Of a DNA stretch of 64,000 nucleotides, positions 52,879 through 61,800 are shown piece by piece. The notes beneath the pieces are model-generated. The model did no database searches. It was not told the DNA's origin and worked only from the letters and a program-made list of their open reading frames with translations. Source of the stretch: Akkermansiaceae bacterium UBA7890 (GTDB lineage: Bacteria > Verrucomicrobiota > Verrucomicrobiia > Verrucomicrobiales > Akkermansiaceae); the NCBI GenBank assembly GCA_002501065.1, contig DLRK01000043.1:44728-108727 (forward strand), in the 5' to 3' direction. The translations under genes were made by a program, and so were the position numbers. The number at the start of each line of letters is the position of its first letter. Within the stretch, counting starts at the first letter, position 1.

Positions 52879-54821
52879 ATACGGCGTATCTCCAGGAAGA
52901 GTTGAGCTACGAGGATGCCATGAAGGTTCTCGGATACGAACCTGGTGCGATCGTGTCACCCCATTTGGCGGCTTTCGGGAAGGTGGCGGAGAAACTCGAG
53001 GAATTGGTCCGTGTCACCAAGGACGAGAAGCTCCAGACCAGCTTCCGCGAGGAATTGTACCGGTTGAACGATGCCCTGCAGGTGGTGGAGGCGGAGAGAC
53101 ACCGCGAACCGCCTTTGCGAGCCAAGGGGATGGTTCTCCGGTTGATCCTCTCCCTTCTCCTGGCGGGAGGCGTGGTGGCGGCCGGGTGGTATGGCAACCG
53201 GCAACTCATCGAGAAGCGTCAATCGCGGGACCATCGCAATCTCGAAGCTCTGGCAGGGGATGCCCGCGTCGCAGTCGAGAGCCGTGATTGGTCCCGGGCT
53301 GAATCGATCTACTTGAAACTGATGGAGCTTGAGTCCGATCCGGAGCGGGCACGGGAAGGTCTCCGCAGGATTTCCGAAGGCAAGGAGGTGGCCCGCCAAC
53401 AGAAACTCGGGTTCCTGCTGGGATCCACCCGCGCCGCAATCGAGGGGCGCAACTGGGACGAAGCGAATGCCCGGTTGAAGGAGTTGCTGGGTATGGAAGC
53501 GAGCCATCCCGAGGGGGCAGCCCTGCTCAAACTCATCAGGGAGGGGCGGATGGACGATCAGATTGCGGTCTTGTTGGAGAAATCCCGGGAAGCGTTGCAG
53601 GATGAGCAGTGGGCCACCCTGGCCGATTACACTGCAAGGCTGGAATCAATTGCCCCGGAACATGAACAACTTGCAGGATTCAAGGCAGCCACCGTCGAGG
53701 GCATGCGGATCATGGAGGAACAGCGCATCCGCGCGCGCAAGCTTTACGAGAAGGCACTAGCTCTGGACAAGGGGGAGTTCTCGGAGTCCGCTCTGGAAAC
53801 CTTGCGTGAAGCCATCCGTCTCGACGAGCGGAAGGAATACGAGGAGCTCTACAACAAGATGTCGGCTTATACGCGCCTGCTGATGGTGCCCCGGGATTAC
53901 TCAACCATCAATGAAGCGCTGGCCTCCGCCCGACCGAACGACAAGATCCGGATTGCGGCGGGAACGTTCACGGAATCTCTGACCCTGAACGTGAAAGTTG
54001 ATCTGGAAGGGGCGGGCCATGACAAATCCATCATCCAGTGTGATGCCAAGAGCGCCAGCGTCCTCCTGGCTACCAAAGAGGCGAGCGGAAGCAGGGTGGC
54101 GGCGGTGACGTTGAGACAGACTGGAATCGTGCATACCGAGGAACGCTATCCGGTGGCCCTTGCAGATGGAGCGGAGTTCAGCCTGGAAGACTGCCATATC
54201 GATAAGGGATCCGGTCACGGGGTGGCCGTCATCAATGGGGGAGCCGGACGCCTGCGCAACGTGCAGGTTTCAGAATGCGGCTGGGATGGGCTGGCGGTGT
54301 ATGGCGAGGGGAGTGCCGCCGAGGTCGAAAATTGCCGCTTTGAGTTGAATATTCATCACGGTATCGATGCGTGGGGTGGTGGCCGGGTGGTGATCACGAA
54401 ATCACGGACCACCCGCAACGGTCTTGCCGGAGTGGTCCTCATGTCGAAGGGGGTGCGGTCGGAATTGATTCAGTGTACGATCGATGGAAATCGTGAAGCG
54501 GGTGTGAGTATTTCCAATGGTGCGCGGGCTGTTCTGCGGGCGAATCGTGCGCAGGGTAATTTGCTGGGAGGAATCCTGGTGGAGGGAGATGGAACGACGG
54601 CGGAGATGGAGGGGAATGTGGCTGAGAAGAACAACAAGTTTGGAATCGTGATAGACCGCCGCTCCACGGCCCAGCCTTTCCGTGAAAACATCGCGCGTGA
54701 AAATACCGGCGAGCAACTCAATCGACAGGCGGTCATGCCGGAAGAAGTGGTGCCACCGCCATCGCTGCTGGATGTTTCGGCCAGGAAGGCGGTGGAGGCG
54801 GGGCCATCCAGTCCCGAATGA
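52875..54821 (+). CDS. Membrane-anchored coiled-coil/beta-helix protein
   Basis: The 648-residue protein has a cytoplasmic N-terminus with helical stretches, a membrane helix near residues 82-104 (MVLRLILSLLLAGGVVAAGWYG), and a helical or TPR-like region to about 340. A right-handed beta-helix follows (about 340-610) built from repeats such as AEFSLEDCHIDKGSGHGVAVI, AEVENCRFELNIHHGIDAWG and AVLRANRAQGNLLGGILVEG. Such folds bind or process polysaccharides. GTG 52875 is chosen because it overlaps the nadE stop (GTGA); the frame is open further upstream but antisense-like. Function unknown. Confidence 0.85.
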   Translation: MNTAYLQEELSYEDAMKVLGYEPGAIVSPHLAAFGKVAEKLEELVRVTKDEKLQTSFREELYRLNDALQVVEAERHREPPLRAKGMVLRLILSLLLAGGVVAAGWYGNRQLIEKRQSRDHRNLEALAGDARVAVESRDWSRAESIYLKLMELESDPERAREGLRRISEGKEVARQQKLGFLLGSTRAAIEGRNWDEANARLKELLGMEASHPEGAALLKLIREGRMDDQIAVLLEKSREALQDEQWATLADYTARLESIAPEHEQLAGFKAATVEGMRIMEEQRIRARKLYEKALALDKGEFSESALETLREAIRLDERKEYEELYNKMSAYTRLLMVPRDYSTINEALASARPNDKIRIAAGTFTESLTLNVKVDLEGAGHDKSIIQCDAKSASVLLATKEASGSRVAAVTLRQTGIVHTEERYPVALADGAEFSLEDCHIDKGSGHGVAVINGGAGRLRNVQVSECGWDGLAVYGEGSAAEVENCRFELNIHHGIDAWGGGRVVITKSRTTRNGLAGVVLMSKGVRSELIQCTIDGNREAGVSISNGARAVLRANRAQGNLLGGILVEGDGTTAEMEGNVAEKNNKFGIVIDRRSTAQPFRENIARENTGEQLNRQAVMPEEVVPPPSLLDVSARKAVEAGPSSPE

Positions 54822-54900
54822 AATCCCGATCCTGACTGGAGTATTTCAATCCTGACCAGTGAGGCGAAGTTGTCCGGTCTGCATGATCCAACCGATTCCG

Positions 54901-55278
54901 ATGCCCTTTCCCGCTAAATTCCTGTTCTGTTTTCTCGGACTGGTTCTGGGGCTGTCCTCCTGTTCGCCGCGGGATCCGGCCAGGGAGCCGCCAAGTATCA
55001 CAGTTTCGCCCTACAGCACGCTCTCCGACGCTGAACTGAATGTGCGCTACCAGGCCTTCCTCGCGGAATTGCAGAAGCTCAACGAGGAGATGAGCAAGGC
55101 CAACAGGATCCGCGATTTCGATACGGTGCGCGATAAGGCGCAGAATGGCGTGGAGAAGGCTCGTGCCGCCCGGCGCATCGCCAGCCATATTGATGACCGG
55201 GAAGTGCGCAGGAATCGGCTCAAGGCTATCGAGGATATTATCCGGGACCTCGACAAGCTGGTTGAGATCACCCGCTAG
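54901..55278 (+). CDS. Small lipoprotein of unknown function
   Basis: The 125-residue product has a lipoprotein signal (MPFPAKFLFCFLGLVLGL followed by SSC), with lipobox-like LSSC at about residue 21. The mature part is helical and highly charged (DAELNVRYQAFLAELQKLNEEMSKA; RAARRIASHIDDREVRRNRLKAIEDI), possibly a short coiled coil. ATG 54883, six codons upstream, is an alternative start. It ends 11 bases inside the convergent M20 gene. Confidence 0.72.
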   Translation: MPFPAKFLFCFLGLVLGLSSCSPRDPAREPPSITVSPYSTLSDAELNVRYQAFLAELQKLNEEMSKANRIRDFDTVRDKAQNGVEKARAARRIASHIDDREVRRNRLKAIEDIIRDLDKLVEITR

Positions 55279-56416
55279 GGTCCGCTCCAAGGCCGGCAAT
55301 GAGCCTGGAGAAGTAGTCCGCTCCCGCTTCCAGATCCGCGATGCTGATGAACTCATCCCTGGTATGGGCCTGCTGAATGGAACCCGGTCCCAGGCAGATG
55401 GCGGGAAGGCCCCCTTCGTTGAGGTGGGCGGCATCGGAGAACCAGGGAGCACCCACGAGCCGGGATTGCGGGTGCAGGGCGGTGAGACGGGTGAGCCATT
55501 CGCAGTTCTCAGAAACCTCCATCGGCGGGTTTTCGACGCATCTCTCCATGGTCAGGGGGAGTTCGCGTTCGGCAATGAAGCTCTCCAGGAACTCCCGGGC
55601 ACTTCCCTCCGTGGTCAAGGAGGGAGGAAAGCGGATGTCAATCTGGGCGGAGGCCTGGTCGGGGATGATGTTGGCCCGGGTGCCTCCCCTGATCATGCCA
55701 ACATTGATGGTGGCGGACCCGAGAACCGGGTGAGTGAAATCAGCCAGGTTCAGCCGCAATTCGCTCTCCAGGAGGTCAAGGGCACGCACCAGTTTCATGA
55801 TGGCGTTGTCACCGAGTTCCGGTTGGGAGGAGTGGCCGGACAGTCCACTGGTTGTGAGAGTGGCCCAGAGCGATCCCTTTGTGACGTGGACGATGTCGAG
55901 CTGGGTTGGTTCCCCCGCGATGGCGAATTCGTAATCTGCGCCGTGCTTCTGCACGAAGTGTCTGGATCCCTGCTGGCCGGATTCCTCGCTCATGAAGGCC
56001 ACGAAGTCGACCGCCACGGCAAGGTCCGCGAGGCGCTCCCGGTTCCTGAGCATTCCCCAGATCATGGCGGCCATGGATCCCTTGGTGTCCGAGGCCCCGC
56101 GCCCCCACAGTTTTCCACTGTGTAGCTCTCCGCCGAAGGGATCGATGGTCATGCCTCCCACTCCCACGGTATCAAGGTGCGGTCCCAGCAGGATCCGTGG
56201 TCGGCGGTCGGAACCGGATCCCGGGCTGCGGGCAAGGAGGTTCGGGCGACCGGGTTCCACCTCCTCAGTGGTGACGGCAAAGCCGTGTTCACTGAGAAAA
56301 TTTCCCAACCAGATGGCGAGACTCTCCTCACCGCACCGGTCCGTACCCGGATCGCCGTCGGGGTTGACCGAGGGGATGCGGACGAGTTGCTGGAGAAGTT
56401 CCGTGACGGAATCCAC
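55268..56416 (-). CDS. M20 family peptidase/deacylase (ArgE/DapE-like)
   Basis: The 382-residue di-zinc enzyme hydrolyses N-acyl amino acids or dipeptides. Metal ligands are visible: His in LGPHLDTVG, Asp in GRGASDTKGSMAAM, the catalytic Glu-Glu pair in MSEESGQQGS, Glu in GEPTQL, and His in AHTRDEF near the end. The family and length fit acetylornithine deacetylase or succinyl-diaminopimelate desuccinylase; which is not clear. The start is GTG 56416. The gene is divergent from pyrF, 207 bases away; I see no clear promoter in that gap. Confidence 0.9.
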   Translation of the reverse strand: MDSVTELLQQLVRIPSVNPDGDPGTDRCGEESLAIWLGNFLSEHGFAVTTEEVEPGRPNLLARSPGSGSDRRPRILLGPHLDTVGVGGMTIDPFGGELHSGKLWGRGASDTKGSMAAMIWGMLRNRERLADLAVAVDFVAFMSEESGQQGSRHFVQKHGADYEFAIAGEPTQLDIVHVTKGSLWATLTTSGLSGHSSQPELGDNAIMKLVRALDLLESELRLNLADFTHPVLGSATINVGMIRGGTRANIIPDQASAQIDIRFPPSLTTEGSAREFLESFIAERELPLTMERCVENPPMEVSENCEWLTRLTALHPQSRLVGAPWFSDAAHLNEGGLPAICLGPGSIQQAHTRDEFISIADLEAGADYFSRLIAGLGADPSG

Positions 56417-56623
56417 TCCCCCGTTGAATCACAGGACGCAGCGAATGTCTGGTGTTTTCAATGACATAACCGGATCCGAGGCAGCTTTTTCCGGTCGAGC
56501 AGGGCGAGGGACGGCCGGAAGGAGGAAAGTTGTTGGCATCCCGGCAGGGGAGTCGGGGCAGAAGTAAGAATTGAGCAGGAAACGCTTTTGTCTTGTGGGG
56601 GTGTGGGCAAGGGTGTGTCCCGG

Positions 56624-57415
56624 ATGGAAGTGCGCTACTCGCATCAGTTGGCAACCCGCATCGAGGCTACGGGATCGAATCTCTGCGTGGGGCTGGACCC
56701 GCGTATTGAACGACATGGCAACGAAATCGAAGAAGTGGAACGCTTCCTGGACGAGGTGGTGGCGGAAACCCTTGCGCAGACGGCCTGCTACAAGCCGAAC
56801 ATCGCTTACTTTGAGGCCATGGGTCCGGAGGGCCTGGCCATGCTGAAGCGAGTGATGGGGCGCATCCCGGAGGGAGTTCCGGTCATCCTGGATGCCAAGC
56901 GCAGTGATATCGGGGAAACGCAGCGTCGCTACGCGCAGGCCTGTTTCGAGGGCTTCGGGGCCCATGCGGTGACGATAAACCCCTTCATGGGTTACGACTC
57001 ACTGGAGCCCTTTCTCGACTATCCGGGGAAGGGAATCTACCTCCTGGCCGTCACTTCGAATCCCGGCAGTGATGATCTGCAGCGGCGCGAGACCGGGGGA
57101 CGCAGGATCTTTGAGTTGGTAGGTGAATTCGCGGAGCGGGCTGCGGGAGAAGAGCGCGGAACAGAGGTTGGCCTGGTGGTGGGGTTGACGAATGCTGGCG
57201 AAGATGTGCTGGCCGGTTTGCCGGATGTGCCGCTCCTGATTCCGGGACTGGGCGCGCAGGGGGGCGATCTCTCGATGCTGACGGGAGGGGATCGCCGGGC
57301 GCCCAATGTGGTGAATGTGTCCCGCGGAGTTCTTTACGGTGAAGCAGGCTCACCAGGAGAATGCGCCACCCGCTACGCCGAGGAAATTGCCGGGGCCCTC
57401 CAGCAGGCGGAGTAG
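56624..57415 (+). CDS. pyrF: Orotidine-5'-phosphate decarboxylase, type 2
   Basis: The 263-residue TIM barrel makes UMP from OMP. The catalytic block is VILDAKRSDIGETQRRY (Asp-x-Lys-x-x-Asp). NLCVGLDPR at the start and LLIPGLGAQGGDL at the end are typical of the larger type 2 enzymes. ATG 56624 (MEVRYSHQL) gives the right N-terminus; upstream codons in frame read as non-homologous. It converges with the E1-like gene after 29 bases. Confidence 0.94.
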   Translation: MEVRYSHQLATRIEATGSNLCVGLDPRIERHGNEIEEVERFLDEVVAETLAQTACYKPNIAYFEAMGPEGLAMLKRVMGRIPEGVPVILDAKRSDIGETQRRYAQACFEGFGAHAVTINPFMGYDSLEPFLDYPGKGIYLLAVTSNPGSDDLQRRETGGRRIFELVGEFAERAAGEERGTEVGLVVGLTNAGEDVLAGLPDVPLLIPGLGAQGGDLSMLTGGDRRAPNVVNVSRGVLYGEAGSPGECATRYAEEIAGALQQAE

Positions 57416-57444
57416 GCCGAAGCGCTCCAGGGGAGCAGAGGGGT

Positions 57445-58227
57445 TCAGTCGTCCTTCTCAGCAGGAGTTGCTCGCTCCGGGGGCGGGCCGAGCGCGCTGC
57501 ATACCGCGCAATCGACACGGCGGTGGATGGCGATCTTGCGGAAGGTCATGGAACGCGCATCGTAAACGAGAAGTTTGGAAGTGAGCAGTTCGCCAAAGCC
57601 CACGAGGAGCTTGATTCCTTCCAGAGCCGCCAGATTCGCCATCGTGGCGGAGACGGCGCCGATGACAGGAAACTCGCGCTTCCAGCCGGGTGGGACTTCG
57701 GGATAGAGGCAGGCCAGGCAGGGGGTCTGACCCGGGATGATGGTGGTGAGTTGGCCCTCGAGGTCGAACATGGCGGCATCGATAAGCGGTTTGTGCTGGC
57801 GGACACACTCGCGGTTCAGGAGCAGGCGTTCCTCGAAGAGGGGCGCGCAGTCAAAGACGATATCCGCGCCGGCCACCAGGCGGGCGGAGTTGCCTTCGGT
57901 GACATTTTCGGGCACCGCTTCGATTTCAAGGCGGGGATTCAGTTCGAGGAGGCGGCGTCGACAGGACTCGATGCGTGATTTTCCGAGTTGATCATGGGTT
58001 TGCAGAATCTGTCGGTTGAGATCACTGGGCCTGGTGTTGCCGGCATGGGCCAGGATAAGTTTTCCGATTCCTGCTGCGGCCAGCGATTGGGCGAGGGGAC
58101 CGCCCAGGCCTCCCACACGGGTGATCAGGGCCGTGGCTCCCTTCAGTTTCTCCTGGCCGGATTCGGAAAGGTCATCCACCCAGATCTGCCATTCGTAGAT
58201 GGCCCGTTCTTCATCGGTCAGTTCCAT
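57445..58227 (-). CDS. MoeB/ThiF/HesA-like E1 adenylating protein
   Basis: The 260-residue protein has the E1 fold: TRVGGLGGPLAQSLAAAGIG for ATP binding, then LNRQIL as in MoeB's SNLxRQ. Two Cys pairs form a zinc site (CLACLY near 170; CAVC near 250). The usual catalytic DCTDN is DCAPLF, and the DxD strand is HAGN, so it belongs to a deviant subfamily. It probably adenylates the C-terminal Gly of the MoaD-like partner encoded upstream, or ThiS. ATG 58227 follows AAGGA by ten bases; a GTG eight codons upstream is an alternative. Confidence 0.82.
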   Translation of the reverse strand: MELTDEERAIYEWQIWVDDLSESGQEKLKGATALITRVGGLGGPLAQSLAAAGIGKLILAHAGNTRPSDLNRQILQTHDQLGKSRIESCRRRLLELNPRLEIEAVPENVTEGNSARLVAGADIVFDCAPLFEERLLLNRECVRQHKPLIDAAMFDLEGQLTTIIPGQTPCLACLYPEVPPGWKREFPVIGAVSATMANLAALEGIKLLVGFGELLTSKLLVYDARSMTFRKIAIHRRVDCAVCSALGPPPERATPAEKDD

Positions 58228-58298
58228 GGGGGAGAATTCCTTCAGGACCACCTTGAGATCGGATTCAATGGGGTGAACCCTGTGTCATTCCTCGATAG

Positions 58299-58375
58299 TC
58301 GTGCTGGAACTCGAGCACGAATCACCTGCCTCGTCACGAATGATCTTCCCCTGACCGTGAATTGTGCCGGTCAGG
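58299..58375 (-). other. Two perfect hairpins in the moaD-like/E1-like gap
   Basis: CCTGACCG (58350-58357) pairs with CGGTCAGG (58368-58375) around a ten-base loop, and TCGTGCT (58299-58305) with AGCACGA (58314-58320) around an eight-base loop. Neither is followed by a T-run. They lie in the 184-base gap between two co-oriented genes, so they may be a processing, attenuation or protein-binding element. I see no further gene in the gap. Confidence 0.5.
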
Positions 58376-58411
58376 TTGTCCCGGTTCCTCGGCGTGAGGC
58401 GTGATGAATCA

Positions 58412-58687
58412 TTACCCTCCCGACATCGGGGGCAGCAAACTCAGTTCGTCGCCATCCTGCAGGAGATTGGGGGCGGCGGGATCAATGGTCTCATCGCGCA
58501 GGATTGCCATCACGCTGCGGCGGAGGCGCTGATCTTCGACCAGCACGGTGAGCAGGCGCTCGGACGCTTCTCCGAGAAGGCCTGGGACGAGGTCATCCAC
58601 GGAGGCTCCCTCCGGTACTTCCATCGTTACGCGGTCGGATTTCGCCAACTGGCGGGCCTGCCCGAGAAGCTGGATGGTGACTTTCAT
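58412..58687 (-). CDS. MoaD-like sulfur carrier protein
   Basis: The 91-residue beta-grasp protein begins MKVTIQLLGQARQLAKSDRVT and ends PPMSGG, with the C-terminal Gly-Gly needed for adenylation and thiocarboxylation. FGxARxLAG-type N-terminus and LxDGDELSLLPPMSGG ending fit molybdopterin synthase small subunits. No moaE is next to it. The E1-like gene downstream on the same strand is the likely activator. Start ATG 58687. Confidence 0.88.
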   Translation of the reverse strand: MKVTIQLLGQARQLAKSDRVTMEVPEGASVDDLVPGLLGEASERLLTVLVEDQRLRRSVMAILRDETIDPAAPNLLQDGDELSLLPPMSGG

Positions 58688-58807
58688 GGTGATTTTCGAG
58701 GCTAGCTTCCTTCCTGAGGCATGAAAAGTCCACTGACAGGTGATTTCCCGGAATGATTGGTTGAGCAAGCCCGGGCAGAGTCCCACTCTAGGGTCCTCGC
58801 TCACACC

Positions 58808-61800
58808 ATGGTCATGAAGATTAATCATCTCCTTCCTTTTCTGCCCCTTCTCGGAGCTACCATCCTGGCCGCTCCTGTCTCGCTTGAGGACGCTGTTCGT
58901 AATTCCGGGGTGAAGGGCGGCCTCATCGTGCAACTCGGTGCGGTGGATCCCGTCCTGACGGCCTCCCTGCGGTTGGACAACCGCTACCTTGTGCAGGGCC
59001 TTAGCGCGGACGCATCCGCCGTGGAAAAAGCGCGCTCAGCGTTGCGCGCCAAGGGGCTCTACGGAGCCGTCTCGGTGGAGCAGTTCGATGGCAGGACCCT
59101 GCCCTATATCGAGAACTTCGTGAATTTGATCGTGGCGGAGGAGGCTGCCGGGGTCAGTGATGAGGAGATGCTGCGGGTGCTGACCCCGGAGGGAGTCGCC
59201 TTGGTGCGTCGCGATGGCGCATGGAAGAAGACGGTGAAGCCCCGTCCGAAGGAGATCGACGATTGGACGCATTACTTTCACAATCCCTCCGGGAATGCGG
59301 TAGCCAGGGACAAGGTGGTAGGGCCGCCCCGGCGAATGCAGTGGGTGGGGAGTCCGCGCTGGTCGCGTCATCACGACCGCATGGCGTCCATGAGCGCCCT
59401 GGTCTCGGGTGGTGGACGCGTGTTTTACATCATGGACGAGGGATCGCGGGTGTCCATCCAGTTGCCCTCCGACTGGCAACTGATTGCGCGCGATGCCTTC
59501 AACGGTACGGTTCTGTGGAAGCGTCCAATCTCGAAATGGCATAGCCAGCTCTGGCCCTTGAAGAGCGGTCCCAGCCAGTTGGCTCGTCGTCTGGTGGTGG
59601 ATGGGGAAACAATTTTTGTGACGCGCAGTATTACCGGACCGGTTGAGCATGTTGATGCAGCCACCGGCGAAACCCGTGGCGTCTTCAAGGGGTCGGAAAA
59701 GGCGGAGGAGATCATCCATCATGAAGGGATTCTCTTCACCCTCATTCGGGAAGGTCAGTCAGAGTTGAAGGACTATGTCCCCAAGCACAATGTCGGGGAC
59801 CAGGCACGGGTGCGCACCGAGTTCGTCTGGAACGCCCAACCACGAAGCATCCGGGCCTACGGGGCCGGGAGCGGAGATCTCCTGTGGGAAAAGAAGGACA
59901 AGATTTCTCCGCTGAGCCTCTCGGTGGCCGGAGAGGTCCTGGTCTATCACGACGGGGAGAACGTGATCTGCCTTGACCGCAAGACCGGTGACCAGCGATG
60001 GAGCAGTGAGAAGGCCGGGCGCCGGACGCTCATCCCCTTCAACTTCGCCCCCCGACTCGTGATCTACGGGGATGTCGTTCTCTACGCGGGAGGAGACAAC
60101 AAGATGCAGGGCTACGACCTTGCCAGTGGCAAGAGGCTCTGGGAGGCCACGCACGACCCCTCCGGCTACCAGTCACCCCAGGATCTCCTGGTGGTTGGAG
60201 GTCTGGTCTGGTCCGCGCCCCTGACCAGTGGGGGACACAGTGGGGTCTACACGGGTCGGGATCCCCGCACCGGAGAGGTGAAGAAGCAGTTTCCACCAAA
60301 TGTGAAAACCTACTGGTTTCACCACCGCTGCTATATTGCGAAGGCGACGGAACGGTTCCTCATTCCCTCCCGCACGGGAATCGAGTTCGTGGATTTCGAC
60401 AAGGAAGACTGGGATATCAATCATTGGGTGCGCGGTGGATGTCTTTATGGCGTGATGCCCGCCAACGGGTTGACCTACGCGCCGCCCCATAACTGCGCCT
60501 GCTACCCGGAAGCCAAGTTATACGGGTTTAACGCCCTGGCCCCGGCCTCGACCACCTTTCAGCTCCCCGGGAAGATATCGGATGAGGGCCGGTTGTCGAA
60601 GGGGCCCGCTTTCAATGAGCCGGTGAATGAGGTGGTGGCCGGGGAGGGCGACTGGCCGACCTTCCGTGGCAATGTCCAGCGCAGTGGAGCATCGGGTCAG
60701 GCTCTCGTCGGCAACCTCGACGAGAGTTGGAAAGCGCAGCTTGGAGGACGTCTCAGCGCCCTCACGATTGTGAAGGACCAGGTCTATGTTGCACAGATCG
60801 ATCAACACACCCTGCATGCCCTTTCCTCGGTTTCCGGTGAGAAGCGCTGGAGTTATACGACGGGGGCACGTATCGATTCTCCTCCGACCTACTGGAAGGG
60901 ACGCCTGGTCTTCGGATCTGCCGATGGCTCGGTTTATTGCCTGCGTGCGCAGGACGGCTCCCTCATCTGGAAGTTCCGTGCGGCACCTGTCGACCGCCGT
61001 CTCATGTCCTTTGAACAGATCGAGAGTGTCTGGCCGGTGCATGGCACGGTGCTGGTGGAGGACGGCGTTGCGTCCTTCGTGGCGGGGCGTTCCACCTTCC
61101 TGGATCACGGGCTGCGTTTCATCCAGCTCGAGGTGAAGAGCGGAAAGAAGCTGATGGAAAGGGTGATGGATCACCGTGATCCGGAAACCGGGGGCGATAT
61201 CCAGGACCGCCTGCAGACGCTCCAGATGCAGGTGGGTCTGCCCGACATTCTCAGCAGTGATGGAGAATACACTTACCTGCGCTCCCAGAAAATCGACAAG
61301 AAGAGCGGGGATCGTCTTGAGGTGGGACCAATCTCCGGGAACGCCGCGGCACAGGGAGGAGCCCAGAAAGGAAAGGGTTCCCATCTCTTTGCGCCCATGG
61401 GATTCCTCGATGACACCTACTTTCACCGGGCCTACTGGGTCTTCGGCAAGAACTTCGCAGGAGGCCACAACGGCTACTACCAGGCGGGCAAGTATGCCCC
61501 GGCCGGGCGGATGATCGTCTTTAACAAGGACAAGGTCTATGGATTCGGGCGGGATCCGAAATACCTGCGCTGGACGACCACCATCGAGCACCAGCTTTTT
61601 GGCGCCAGTCGAGAAGCTCCGGATGCACCTGCTCCCGGTGCGAGAGGGGGGCAGTCGCGGTCCAATGCCCTGGTCGCCTTTCAGCCCCGGGAAAGCATGA
61701 ATCCGACGGGAAAACCCGTGACAGTCGAGCTCTGGGTGTTTCCGGACGGGCCGGGTGGGGTGGTGCTGGCTCATGGCGGACCTCTCAACGGTTATGCCCT

